Shown here piece after piece: positions 42,562 to 51,143 of a DNA stretch of 64,000 nt (within the stretch, counting starts at the first letter, position 1; every line of letters starts with the position of its first letter). Location: contig NZ_BBLU01000008.1 in the NCBI RefSeq assembly GCF_000759715.1, positions 1 through 64,000 of the forward strand. Reading direction: 5' to 3'. Below the pieces are notes generated by a model. It ran no database searches, was not told where the DNA came from, and saw only the letters and a list, made by a program, of their open reading frames with translations. The position numbers and the translations under genes were made by a program. The DNA comes from Demequina mangrovi. Lineage in GTDB: Bacteria; Actinomycetota; Actinomycetes; Actinomycetales; Demequinaceae.

Positions 42562-43935
42562 ATGCCTGTCACGCTCGACCGCGCCCGTATCGCGCAGCTC
42601 ATCGAGGAGCAGACCGCGCTGCTCAACGAGCGCACCACCAAGTCCAAGGCCATGTACGCCCACGCGTCGGAGCACCTCTCCGGCGGCGTCGCGTCCAGCT
42701 ACCAGGGACGCGACCCGTGGCCCATCTACATCGAGTCGGGTGCGGGCGACCGCATCACGGATGTCGACGGCAACGAGTTCTACGACTTCCACAACGGCTT
42801 CGGCTCGATGGTCCAGGGCCACGCGCACCCCGCGATCGGTGAGGCGCTCGCCAAGCGCTACCCGCTCGGCACGCACTTCGCCGCCGCGACCGAGGACGTC
42901 ATCGACGTCGCCGACGAGCTCGCGCGCCGCTGGGGCCTGCCCAAGTGGCGCTTCACCAACTCGGGCTCCGAGTCGACCATGGACGCGATCCGCATCGCGC
43001 GCGCCTACACCGGCCGCGACACCGTGATGAAGATCTTCGGCTCGTACCACGGCCACCACGACACGGTCATGGTGTCGATCGGCGTCGAGTACGACAAGAT
43101 CGGCGACCGCGAGAACTACGCCTCGCTGGCGTACGGCGCCGGCATCCCGCAGGCGACCGTCGACATGACCATCGCGGTGCCGTTCAACGACGCGGGCGCG
43201 ATGGAGCGCCGCATCGAGCGCCTGGCCGAGGAGGGCCGCCTCCCCGCGTGCGTGATCATGGAGGCCGCCATGATGAACCTCGGCGTGGTGCTCCCCGAGC
43301 CCGGCTACCTCGAGGCCGTGCGCGAGATCACGTCCAAGCACGGCATCGTGCTGATCTTCGACGAGGTCAAGACGGGCCTCGCGATCGCCGCGGGCGGCGC
43401 CACCGAGAAGTTCGGCGTGACGCCGGACCTCGTGACGCTCGCCAAGGTCCTCGGCGGAGGCCTGCCGTCGGGCGCCATCGGCGGCTCCGAGGAGGTCATG
43501 TCGGTGGTCGAGAGCGGCAAGGTCTACCAGGTGGGCACGTACAACGGGAACCCGCTGTCGATGGCCGCCGCGAAGGCCTCGCTGCTCGAGGTGCTCACCC
43601 CCGAGGCCTACGTGCGCCTGGGCGAGCTCAACGACCGCATCGTCGCCGGCTGCCAGGCCGTCATCGAGAAGTACGACCTCCCGGGCTACGCCGTCGGCAT
43701 CGGCTCGAAGGGCTGCGTGACGTTCTCGACCGAGAAGATCACGGACTACGAGGGCTTCAAGAACGCTCAGGACGCCGAGCTGTGCGACCTCGCGTGGCTG
43801 TGGAACATGAACCACGGCATCTTCATGACGCCGGGCCGCGAGGAGGAGTGGACGCTCTCGGTGGTCCACTCGGACGCCGCGATCGACGCCTACGTCGACA
43901 CGTTCGACAAGCTCGCGGCGGCGCTCACCGCGTAA
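42562..43935 (+). CDS. Class-III aminotransferase (glutamate-semialdehyde-aminomutase-like)
   Basis: A 457-residue PLP enzyme closest in pattern to the HemL-like group of class III. The PLP lysine is in T-L-A-K-V-L-G-G-G-L-P-S-G, the Asp in F-D-E-V-K-T-G-L, and S-G-S-E-S-T-M-D-A-I lies near residue 135. HemL itself is unlikely because the enzyme is in an amine-catabolic neighbourhood, divergent from an amine oxidase. GGAGGAGT precedes the ATG. A terminator follows. Confidence 0.85.
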   Translation: MPVTLDRARIAQLIEEQTALLNERTTKSKAMYAHASEHLSGGVASSYQGRDPWPIYIESGAGDRITDVDGNEFYDFHNGFGSMVQGHAHPAIGEALAKRYPLGTHFAAATEDVIDVADELARRWGLPKWRFTNSGSESTMDAIRIARAYTGRDTVMKIFGSYHGHHDTVMVSIGVEYDKIGDRENYASLAYGAGIPQATVDMTIAVPFNDAGAMERRIERLAEEGRLPACVIMEAAMMNLGVVLPEPGYLEAVREITSKHGIVLIFDEVKTGLAIAAGGATEKFGVTPDLVTLAKVLGGGLPSGAIGGSEEVMSVVESGKVYQVGTYNGNPLSMAAAKASLLEVLTPEAYVRLGELNDRIVAGCQAVIEKYDLPGYAVGIGSKGCVTFSTEKITDYEGFKNAQDAELCDLAWLWNMNHGIFMTPGREEEWTLSVVHSDAAIDAYVDTFDKLAAALTA

Positions 43936-43943
43936 CCGCCGTC

Positions 43944-43979
43944 CAGAAGGCCGGGGCCCTGCGGGGTCCCGGCCTTCTG
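43944..43979. terminator. Bidirectional terminator
   Basis: CAGAAGGCCGGG(G)CCC pairs with GGGTCCCGGCCTTCTG, 10 bases after one stop and just before the convergent dehydrogenase stop. Confidence 0.85.
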
Positions 43980-43983
43980 CGCG

Positions 43984-45351
43984 TCACGATGCGATGGTGA
44001 GGACCTTGAGGTTGACGAACTCATGCGTGCCGACCACTCCGCCGATCCGGCCCGCGCCCGACTCCTTGATCCCGCCGAACGGGATGTACGGACCGCCGCC
44101 GACATTCGCGTTGACCGCGACCATGCCGGCCTCGAGCAGATCCGCGACGCGCTCGCCCTGCGCGGGGTCGGTGGTGAAGACCCGCGCCCCGAGGCCGTAC
44201 GGGGTGTCGTTGGCCAGCGCGATCGCCGCCTCCTCGTCGCCCACCCGATGCACCACCGCGACCGGACCGAAGAGCTCCTCCTCGTAGGCCTCGGTGCCGG
44301 GCGCGACGTCGACGAGCACGGTCGGCTCGTAGAAGGTCCCGTCACGACGCCCGCCGCACAGCACCCGGGCGCCCTGCTCGACGGCGCGGTCGACCTGCGC
44401 CTCCAGCCGCTCCGCCGCGACCTGGGAGGACAGCCCGCAGACCTCGACGCCCTCGGCGTCCGGCACACCCGTGACGCACGCGCGCATCCTGGCGACCAGC
44501 CCCGCGAGGAATTCGTCGTAGAGGTCGTCCATCACGATGAACCGCTTGGCCGCGGAGCACACCTGGCCGGAGTTGAAGTTCCGCATCCAGAAGGCCTGCT
44601 CGACGAGCCCGACCATGTCATGCGTCGACAGCGCGAGGAACGGGTCCGAGCCGCCGAGCTCGAGCGACACCCGGGTGAGGTGACGGCCGGCGGTCTCGGC
44701 GACGGATCTGCCGGCGCGCCGCGAGCCCGTGACCGACACCCCGACCACCCGGCGGTCCGCGATCACCGCCGGAATCTGGTCGACCTCGGCGTAGAGGGTG
44801 GTGCAGGCGCCGTCGGGCAGACCCGCCTCGTGCAGGAGCCGCTCGACCGCGGCGGCCGACTCGGGGCACTGCGGCGCCGGCTTGACCATGATCGTGTTCC
44901 CGACGGCGATGTTCGGGGCGACGATGCGGGCCACGTTCAGGTACGGGAAGTTCCAGGGGATGATCGCCAGGACCGCACCGAGCGGAGCAGGACGGAGCAC
45001 CAGACGCAGCCCCGGCTCCGACTGCAGGGGCAGGTCCGCCGTGAGCATGTCCACGTTCTCGGCGGCCCACGCGAAGTGGCCGACTGCCCAGTCGACCTCC
45101 ATCGCCGCCTCGTCACGCCGCTTGCCCATCTCGCGAACGGCGATATCCGCGAGCTCGTCGCGATGCTCGCGGAGCAGCTCCGCCGCGCGCGCGAGCGGCG
45201 CAGCCCGTTCGCCTGGCGACGCGCCGCGCGACCAGGAGCGGAACGCGAGATCCGCTCTCTCGACCACAGCGGCGACCTCGTCCGCCGTCATCGTCGGATA
45301 CTCCGCCAGCCTGGTCCCGGCGACCGGGTCCACCACTGTGAAGGCCATCAT
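43984..45351 (-). CDS. Aldehyde dehydrogenase, Sad/YneI type (paralogue)
   Basis: A 455-residue aldehyde dehydrogenase and close paralogue of that at 29939. Motifs are I-P-W-N-F-P-Y, E-L-G-G-S-D-P-F and Cys in G-Q-V-C-S-A-A. Start may be 45351 or the next codon (45348). Likely substrates are succinic or related semialdehydes from the neighbouring aminotransferase or oxidase. It is convergent with the HemL-like aminotransferase rather than in an operon with it. Confidence 0.87.
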   Translation of the reverse strand: MMAFTVVDPVAGTRLAEYPTMTADEVAAVVERADLAFRSWSRGASPGERAAPLARAAELLREHRDELADIAVREMGKRRDEAAMEVDWAVGHFAWAAENVDMLTADLPLQSEPGLRLVLRPAPLGAVLAIIPWNFPYLNVARIVAPNIAVGNTIMVKPAPQCPESAAAVERLLHEAGLPDGACTTLYAEVDQIPAVIADRRVVGVSVTGSRRAGRSVAETAGRHLTRVSLELGGSDPFLALSTHDMVGLVEQAFWMRNFNSGQVCSAAKRFIVMDDLYDEFLAGLVARMRACVTGVPDAEGVEVCGLSSQVAAERLEAQVDRAVEQGARVLCGGRRDGTFYEPTVLVDVAPGTEAYEEELFGPVAVVHRVGDEEAAIALANDTPYGLGARVFTTDPAQGERVADLLEAGMVAVNANVGGGPYIPFGGIKESGAGRIGGVVGTHEFVNLKVLTIAS

Positions 45352-45467
45352 CGGCTCCCCCCGTCGGGCGCCGCCCCGTCACGGCCGCGCGCGATCGCCT
45401 CAGGATAGGCACGGCACCGCCGCGCGGCGCAAGGTCCGATCCGACGGGCGCGGCGATGTGAGTGCTG

Positions 45468-46289
45468 CTACATCACGGTGATGCCGCGCAGCGCGAACTG
45501 CTCCTTCACGCGCTCGATGAGCTCCTTGTCCGGCGGCTGCGTGTCCCCGAGCAGGTACGGCTCGCCCGAGAGCTCCCACTTGTCGCGGCCCAACTGGTGG
45601 AACGGCAGCACCTCGAGCCGCTCGACCCCGTCGAGGGTCTTGACGAAGTCCGCGATCGCGTCGACGTTCTCGGGCGCATCGGTGAGCCCGGGCACCAGCA
45701 CGAAGCGGATCCACATCTTCTTGCCCAGGCGCGAGAGGCGCTCCGCGAAGTCGAGCGTCGGCTGCAGCGGGCGGCCGGTGACGCGCTTGTAGACGTCGGG
45801 CAGGCCCGCCTTGATGTCGAGGAGGACGAGGTCGACGTAGTTGAGGTCGTCGTCGCTGAGGCGCGCGCCCAGCAGGCCCGCGGTGTCGAGCGCGGTGTCG
45901 ATGTCGAGGTCCTTGCAGCGGCGGAAGATGTTCATCACGAACTTCGACTGCAGCAGCGGCTCGCCGCCGGAGATGGTGAGACCTCCCCCGGTGACCTTCA
46001 TGATGCGCGCGTAGCGGGTGACGCGCTCCATCACCTCGTCGACCGTGTGGCGCTTGCCGTCGCGCATGCGCCACGTGTCGGGGTTCTGGCAGAACTGGCA
46101 GCGCATCCCGCAGCCGGCCAGGAACAGCGTCATGCGGGTGCCGGGGCCGTCGGCGCCGGTGACCAGGTCCCACGAGTGGACCGAGCCCTCCTGGTGGTCG
46201 CGGATCAGCTCCGCCGCAGCCATCTCCTCGTCCGCGACCTCCATCGGGGGCGCGGCGAGCAGGGGCACGGGTACGGCTTCGTCTGACAT
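45468..46289 (-). CDS. pflA: Pyruvate formate-lyase activating enzyme
   Basis: A 273-residue radical-SAM enzyme that installs the glycyl radical on PflB. The [4Fe-4S] motif C-G-M-R-C-Q-F-C is at about residues 60-67, followed by S-G-G-E-P-L and a typical C-terminal half. The N-terminus is about 25 residues longer than in E. coli. AGGAGGT precedes the ATG. A hairpin separates it from pflB upstream. Confidence 0.96.
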   Translation of the reverse strand: MSDEAVPVPLLAAPPMEVADEEMAAAELIRDHQEGSVHSWDLVTGADGPGTRMTLFLAGCGMRCQFCQNPDTWRMRDGKRHTVDEVMERVTRYARIMKVTGGGLTISGGEPLLQSKFVMNIFRRCKDLDIDTALDTAGLLGARLSDDDLNYVDLVLLDIKAGLPDVYKRVTGRPLQPTLDFAERLSRLGKKMWIRFVLVPGLTDAPENVDAIADFVKTLDGVERLEVLPFHQLGRDKWELSGEPYLLGDTQPPDKELIERVKEQFALRGITVM

Positions 46290-46330
46290 GGGGACCTCCT
46301 GGTACCGAGCATAGGAGCGCGGGAGAAAGG

Positions 46331-46364
46331 AGCGGCGCCCCGCCCGGTGGGGCGAGGCGCCGCT
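46331..46364 (-). terminator. Hairpin between pflB and pflA
   Basis: AGCGGCGCC pairs with GGCGCCGCT and an inner CCCCGCC/GGCGGGG-like stem is nested in it. It lies 27 bases past the pflB stop and 42 bases before pflA. It may attenuate transcription so that the catalytic activase is made in smaller amounts than PflB. Confidence 0.65.
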
Positions 46365-46390
46365 GGGTGTCCAGTCTGTGGAGAGGGAGG

Positions 46391-48673
46391 TTACAGCCCG
46401 GCGTGGAACGTGCGGGAGAGCACGTCGAGCTGCTGCTCACGGGTCAGACGGACGAAGTTCACGGCGTACCCGGAGACGCGGATCGTGAGCTGGGGGTAGT
46501 TCTCGGGGTGCTCCATGGCGTCCTCGAGGACCTCGCGGTTGAGGACGTTCACGTTGACGTGGAAGCCCTGCGAGACGTTGTAGGCGTCGAGGATGCCCAC
46601 GAGGTTCTTCACCTGGTCGTCACGGGTGCGGCCCAGGCCCGACGGAACGATGGACGTGGTCAGCGAGATGCCGTCCTGCGCGTCCGAGTAGGGCAGCTTC
46701 GCCACGGAGAGGGCCGAGGCCATCACGCCGTGCACGTCGCGGCCGTTCATCGGGTTGGCGCCCGGCGCGAAGGGCTCGCCGGTGCGGCGGCCGTCCGGGG
46801 TGTTGCCGGTGTGCTTGCCGTAGACCACGTTCGAGGTGATCGTCAGGACCGACTGCGTGTGCTGGGCGTTGCGGTAAGTCGGCTGCTTCCGGATCTTCTC
46901 CATGAAGCGGCCCACCAGGTCCACCGCGATGTCGTCGGCACGGTCGTCGTCGTTGCCGTAGGTCGGGTACTCGCCCTCGACCTCGTAGTCGACCGCGAGG
47001 CCGGACTCGTCACGGACGGGACGCACCTTGGCGTACTTGATCGCGGACAGCGAGTCCGTCGCGACCGAGAGGCCGGCGATGCCGCACGCCATGGTGCGCA
47101 GGATGGTGCGGTCGTGCAGCGCCATCTCGATGCGCTCGTAGGCGTACTTGTCGTGCATGTAGTGGATGCAGTTGAGCGCGTCCACGTAGGTCTCAGCGAG
47201 CCAGTCGAGCAGCTTGTCGTAGGCCTCCATCACCTGGTCGAAGTCGAGGACCTCGTCCGCGAGCGGGGCGGAGACGGGAGCGATCTGCTTGCCGGAGATC
47301 TCGTCGCGGCCGCCGTTGATCGCGTACAGGAGCGACTTGGCGAGGTTGACGCGGGCGCCGAAGAACTGCATCTGCTTGCCCACGGCCATCGCCGAGACGC
47401 AGCACGCGATCGCGGTGTCGTCGCCGTAGCAGGGGCGGATGAGCTCGTCCGACTCGTACTGGATCGCCGACGTGTCGATCGACACCTTGGAGCAGTACTC
47501 CTTGAAGCCCTGCGGGAGCTTGTCCGACCAGAAGACGGTGAGGTTCGGCTCGGGGGCCGGGCCGAGGTTGTACAGCGTCTGGAGGTAGCGGAACGAGGTG
47601 CGGGTCACCAGCGGGCGACCGTCCTCACCCATGCCGCCGATGGTCTCGGTGACCCAGGTCGGGTCGCCGGAGAACAGGGCGTCGTACTCGGGGGTGCGGA
47701 GGAAGCGCACGATGCGCAGCTTGATGACGAAGTCGTCGATGATCTCCTGCGCGGACTCCTCGGTGAGGACGCCGGCGGCGATGTCGCGCTCGATGAAGAC
47801 GTCGATGAAGGTCGAGGTGCGGCCCAGCGACATGGCGGCGCCGTTCTGCTCCTTCACCGCGGCGAGGTACGCGAAGTACAGCCACTGGACGGCCTCGCGG
47901 GCGTTGGTGGCCGGGCCCGAGATGTCGAAGCCGTACTTGGCCGCCATCTGCTTGAGCTCGTTCAGAGCCTTGATCTGCTCCGAGTTCTCCTCGCGGTCGC
48001 GGATGACGTCCTCGGTCGAGCGCTCCATGTCGAGCTCGATGCGCTCGAGCTTCTTGCCCTGGATGAGGGCGTCGACGCCGTAGAGGGCCACGCGGCGGTA
48101 GTCGCCGATGATGCGACCGCGGCCGTAGGCGTCGGGCAGGCCGGTGACGATGTGCGAGGAGCGGGCCGCGCGGACGTTCGGCGGGTACGCGTCGAAGACG
48201 CCGTCGTTGTGGGTCTTGCGGTACTTGGTGAAGGTCTCCTCGAGCTCCGGCTTCACGGGGTAGCCGTAGGTCTCGAGCTCCTTCACCACCATGCGCCAGC
48301 CGCCGAACGGCATGATCGCGCGCTTGAGCGGGGCGTCGGTCTGGAGGCCGACGATGACCTCGTTGTCCTTGTCGATGTAGCCGGCGTCGTGCGCGGTGAT
48401 CGAGGCGGGGGTCTCCCAGTCGACGTCGTAGACGCCCTTCTCGCGCTCCTCCGGGAACATCGCGGAGAGCTTGTCCCAGACGCCGGTGGTGCGGGCGGTC
48501 GGGCCGGCGAGGAAGCTGTCGTCACCCTCGTACGGGGTGTAGTTCAGCTGGATGAAGTCGCGGACGTCGATGCCATCGCACCAGGCGCCGGAGGTGAAGC
48601 CACGCCACGCGTGGGAGCGGGGGTCGCCCGCATCGTCCTGGATCGTGTCGTTGTTGACGGCTTCAGCGGTCAT
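46391..48673 (-). CDS. pflB: Formate acetyltransferase (pyruvate formate-lyase)
   Basis: A 760-residue glycyl-radical enzyme that cleaves pyruvate with CoA to acetyl-CoA and formate without oxygen. The adjacent catalytic cysteines are C424-C425 (I-A-C-C-V-S-A-M), and the radical site is Gly735 in R-V-S-G-Y-A-V, near the C-terminus as expected. Length equals the family norm. Together with PflA, AdhE and the formate channel it forms the fermentative branch. The intergenic region upstream carries a GGGACC-type site. Confidence 0.97.
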   Translation of the reverse strand: MTAEAVNNDTIQDDAGDPRSHAWRGFTSGAWCDGIDVRDFIQLNYTPYEGDDSFLAGPTARTTGVWDKLSAMFPEEREKGVYDVDWETPASITAHDAGYIDKDNEVIVGLQTDAPLKRAIMPFGGWRMVVKELETYGYPVKPELEETFTKYRKTHNDGVFDAYPPNVRAARSSHIVTGLPDAYGRGRIIGDYRRVALYGVDALIQGKKLERIELDMERSTEDVIRDREENSEQIKALNELKQMAAKYGFDISGPATNAREAVQWLYFAYLAAVKEQNGAAMSLGRTSTFIDVFIERDIAAGVLTEESAQEIIDDFVIKLRIVRFLRTPEYDALFSGDPTWVTETIGGMGEDGRPLVTRTSFRYLQTLYNLGPAPEPNLTVFWSDKLPQGFKEYCSKVSIDTSAIQYESDELIRPCYGDDTAIACCVSAMAVGKQMQFFGARVNLAKSLLYAINGGRDEISGKQIAPVSAPLADEVLDFDQVMEAYDKLLDWLAETYVDALNCIHYMHDKYAYERIEMALHDRTILRTMACGIAGLSVATDSLSAIKYAKVRPVRDESGLAVDYEVEGEYPTYGNDDDRADDIAVDLVGRFMEKIRKQPTYRNAQHTQSVLTITSNVVYGKHTGNTPDGRRTGEPFAPGANPMNGRDVHGVMASALSVAKLPYSDAQDGISLTTSIVPSGLGRTRDDQVKNLVGILDAYNVSQGFHVNVNVLNREVLEDAMEHPENYPQLTIRVSGYAVNFVRLTREQQLDVLSRTFHAGL

Positions 48674-48797
48674 GGCGGGGTACTCCCTCTCCCTGAGGTG
48701 AACGCCCTTGTGGGGCCTGGTGATGGGCTCCGCTGCCGTCTCCCGGCGGCCTGCGGACCATGTGGTTCACGGTATGCCTCGGGTGGTTCCTTCGCAT

Positions 48798-48811
48798 GGG
48801 ACCAAGTTCCC
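48798..48811. promoter_or_regulatory. DosR/DevR-like site upstream of pflB
   Basis: GGGACCAAGTTCCC lies 125-138 bases before pflB. It keeps GGGAC and TCCC at the spacing of the DosR box (GGGACTWWAGTCCC). Similar sequences precede adhE and focA. Confidence 0.4.
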
Positions 48812-48828
48812 CCGGCCGAAGGACCTGG

Positions 48829-49251
48829 TCAGGGCACGGCCCGCGCCGACGCCGTCGCGGTGAGGTCCACCCGCCCGGGCAGCCACGGCGCGCCGAGCAG
48901 CATCGGGGTGCGCAGCGCGAGCTCGATCTCGACGGTGCTGCCGTCGGCGGACGATGCGTCGACAAGCACGGCGTCCGCGACGCCCTGCCGGCGTGACGAG
49001 TAGGCCAGCTGCGCGGCGGCCGCCTCGGAGACCGCGGCGACCTCGAGCGTGACGACGCCGCTGCGGTAGTACGCGTCGAGGTCGACGGTGTCGGCGGCCG
49101 CGAGCGCGGTCTCGTCGGCGACGTGCGCGAGCCGCGACCGCTGAAGCTGCACGTGGGTCGTCGACACCACGGTCACCAGCGCCGCGAGCAGCACGGCGAG
49201 CAGCCCGATGGTGAGGACCGTGACCGAGCCCGCCTCATCGCCGAGGCTCAT
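48829..49251 (-). CDS. TadE-like protein, Rv3654c type
   Basis: A 140-residue membrane-anchored protein. A short N-terminal stretch ending in Gly is followed by S-V-T-V-L-T-I-G, a hydrophobic helix (about residues 10-30), and an extracytoplasmic region with secretion-like beta strands. The conserved TadE glutamate at +5 is Leu, as in the Rv3654c group. Overlaps the next TadE gene as ATGA. It probably helps assemble or stabilise pilus-like fibres. Confidence 0.78.
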   Translation of the reverse strand: MSLGDEAGSVTVLTIGLLAVLLAALVTVVSTTHVQLQRSRLAHVADETALAAADTVDLDAYYRSGVVTLEVAAVSEAAAAQLAYSSRRQGVADAVLVDASSADGSTVEIELALRTPMLLGAPWLPGRVDLTATASARAVP

Positions 49252-49712
49252 GGCACGTACCCGTCGACCGGGCTCGATGCGAGCGACTCGACCGTCACCG
49301 TCGACGGCACGACGGCGCGGAGCACCGCCGGCACCCCCGGCAACGGCACCTCGACCGTGACGCGCGCCGTCACCACGGTGCCCGGAGCGAGGCACGCGCC
49401 CTCGCAGGCGAGCGCGAGCGCCTCCTGCCCTGCGAAGCCGAAGTCCTCCGCGACCCACGCGGCCGCGAGCGCCGCATCGGCCTCGCCCAACGCGAGCGCG
49501 TGCGCCGGATCCGCGCCGTCACCCGCGGCGTCGAGGCCGGTGACGACGGCCGCGCGGGCCGCCGCATGCGCGGCGGCCTCGGCCGCATAGGCGCCCGCCT
49601 GGACGCTGGTCACCGCCACGACGATCGCGACGATGGGCAGGAGGAGCACGAGCGTCAGCGCGACGAACTCCACGGTGGCGGAGCCGTCGGCCGCGCGCGG
49701 GTCACCGCTCAT
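49248..49712 (-). CDS. TadE-family pseudopilin
   Basis: A 154-residue protein with the pilin-like signature G-S-A-T-V-E-F-V near residue 10 (Glu at +5) followed by a hydrophobic helix (about residues 15-38). The mature part contains two cysteines (L-A-C-E-G-A-C). It is one of three small Tad genes in a row and overlaps its neighbours. Confidence 0.82.
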   Translation of the reverse strand: MSGDPRAADGSATVEFVALTLVLLLPIVAIVVAVTSVQAGAYAAEAAAHAAARAAVVTGLDAAGDGADPAHALALGEADAALAAAWVAEDFGFAGQEALALACEGACLAPGTVVTARVTVEVPLPGVPAVLRAVVPSTVTVESLASSPVDGYVP

Positions 49713-50088
49713 GGTCGCCCTCGACCAGCGCGCGCCCGGCCGCCTCGACGGCACCGCCGCGCCAAAGCGACAGGGCGGGCATCCGGCCGGAGACGGTGAC
49801 GCGCACCGTGTCGCGCCCCGCGGTCTCGACGTGCGCGACGTCGACGGCGAGGTCCGCCCCGAGGGACGCCTCGGCGCAGGCGAACGCACGGCTCGCGCCG
49901 GCATCGTCCCCCTGCCGGGACACCGCGGCCACTCGTGCGCCCTCCGCCGCGCAGGCCGCCATGGTGCTGCGCAGGTGTGCGGCGAGCACGAGGTGCAGCA
50001 CGCCGAGGGCGACGGCGACCACGAGCGCGGCGACGAGCACGAACTCGACCACCGCGCTGCCGCGGTCATCCGCCCGTGACCGAGTCAA
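49702..50088 (-). CDS. TadE-family pseudopilin
   Basis: A 128-residue protein with G-S-A-V-V-E-F-V near residue 10 (Glu at +5) and a hydrophobic helix (about residues 15-38). Start is TTG at 50088, inside the upstream 54-residue gene, so its translation is probably coupled to that gene. The rest is a soluble extracytoplasmic domain with two cysteines (M-A-A-C, F-A-C-A). Confidence 0.78.
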   Translation of the reverse strand: MTRSRADDRGSAVVEFVLVAALVVAVALGVLHLVLAAHLRSTMAACAAEGARVAAVSRQGDDAGASRAFACAEASLGADLAVDVAHVETAGRDTVRVTVSGRMPALSLWRGGAVEAAGRALVEGDHER

Positions 50089-50230
50089 GCGCCGAGAGGA
50101 ACAGGTCGCCCAGCGCCGGACCGGCGAGCGCCCACACGGTCGCGACGAGCCCTGCCGTCATCAAGGTGATGAGCACCCAGCCGGGCACGTCGCCGCGCTC
50201 GTCCCGCCATCCCTCCACCATGTCCTCCAT
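50066..50230 (-). CDS. 54-residue membrane protein, candidate Tad pilin-like subunit
   Basis: A short gene that is too small for usual length cut-offs. It starts M-E-D-M-V-E-G-W, has R-G-D-V-P-G-W at residues 12-18 and a single hydrophobic helix (about residues 18-40), ending D-S-V-T-G-G. It lies between tadC and the first tadE gene, where Flp-type pilins or DUF4244 proteins usually lie. Unlike Flp pilins it has no Glu at +5 after a Gly. It overlaps the next gene by 23 bases. Confidence 0.7.
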   Translation of the reverse strand: MEDMVEGWRDERGDVPGWVLITLMTAGLVATVWALAGPALGDLFLSALDSVTGG

Positions 50231-50252
50231 CGGTCCCCCCTCTTCTCGATGC

Positions 50253-51143
50253 CTAGCCGCCGAGCCTCAGCGCGACGAGCCCCGGATACAGCGCGAACAG
50301 CACGGTCACCGGCAGGATCAGCAGCACCACCGGTACGAGCATCGCGATCTCACGCCGGCCGCCCTCGGCGAGCAGCGCCTGGCGATCGCGGTCGCGGACG
50401 TCGGCCGCCTGGGCGTGCAGCACCTCGGCGAGCGGCGATCCGCGCTCGAGCGCGGTGATGATCGCCGCGCAGAAGGACGCCAGCACCGGCTCGTCGGAGC
50501 GGGTCGCCGCGGCGTCGAGCGCGTCGCTCACGCTACGACCCGCGCGCACCTCGGCGAGCGCGGTCCCGAGCTCGTCGGCCAGGGGCCCCTGCGACGTCGT
50601 CGCCGCCCTCGCGAGCGACGCCTGCACCGACTCGCCCGCGACGACGGCGAGTGCGAGCATCTCGGCGATCGCGGGCAGCTCGGCGCGGATGCGGGCGGCG
50701 CGCGCGTGCCCGCGGCGGACGAGGAGGAGGTCCGGGGCGGCGGCGCCCGCGGCGGTCACCGCGGCGGCGATCAGGAGGGCCGCAAGCGGCCCCGCGTCGC
50801 GCGCGACGGCGAGCGCGGTGCCGAGCAGGAGGCCGATGGCGAGCCCCGCCGCCGCGGCGACGGCGGTGCGGGTGCGGTGGCCCGCGGCGGTGGCCGTGCT
50901 GCCCGCCCGCGCCAGCCTGCGGTCGAGCTCCGCCGCAGAGGGACCCCACCGTTCGACCATGCGGATCGCATCGCCCGCGAGGGGCGCGACGATGCGTGAC
51001 GCGGCGCTGCGGGTGCGACGACCGCCGGCTCCTCCGGCGAGCCGCGGCGCGATCCGGCGCTCGAGGGAGAACCGTCGCGCGTGGACCCAGGACTGCACGA
51101 GCCCCATCCCGGCCGCCAGCGCGAGCGCGATCGCGACGGTCAT
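50253..51143 (-). CDS. tadC: TadC-like type II/IV secretion system inner-membrane protein
   Basis: A 296-residue membrane protein of the GspF/TadC family: hydrophobic segments near residues 3-20 and 90-130 and at the C-terminus (about 265-290), with the F-domain helices between (A-E-L-P-A-I-A-E-M-L-A-L-A). Overlaps tadB as ATGA. It forms the membrane platform of the Tad apparatus with TadB. Confidence 0.85.
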   Translation of the reverse strand: MTVAIALALAAGMGLVQSWVHARRFSLERRIAPRLAGGAGGRRTRSAASRIVAPLAGDAIRMVERWGPSAAELDRRLARAGSTATAAGHRTRTAVAAAAGLAIGLLLGTALAVARDAGPLAALLIAAAVTAAGAAAPDLLLVRRGHARAARIRAELPAIAEMLALAVVAGESVQASLARAATTSQGPLADELGTALAEVRAGRSVSDALDAAATRSDEPVLASFCAAIITALERGSPLAEVLHAQAADVRDRDRQALLAEGGRREIAMLVPVVLLILPVTVLFALYPGLVALRLGG

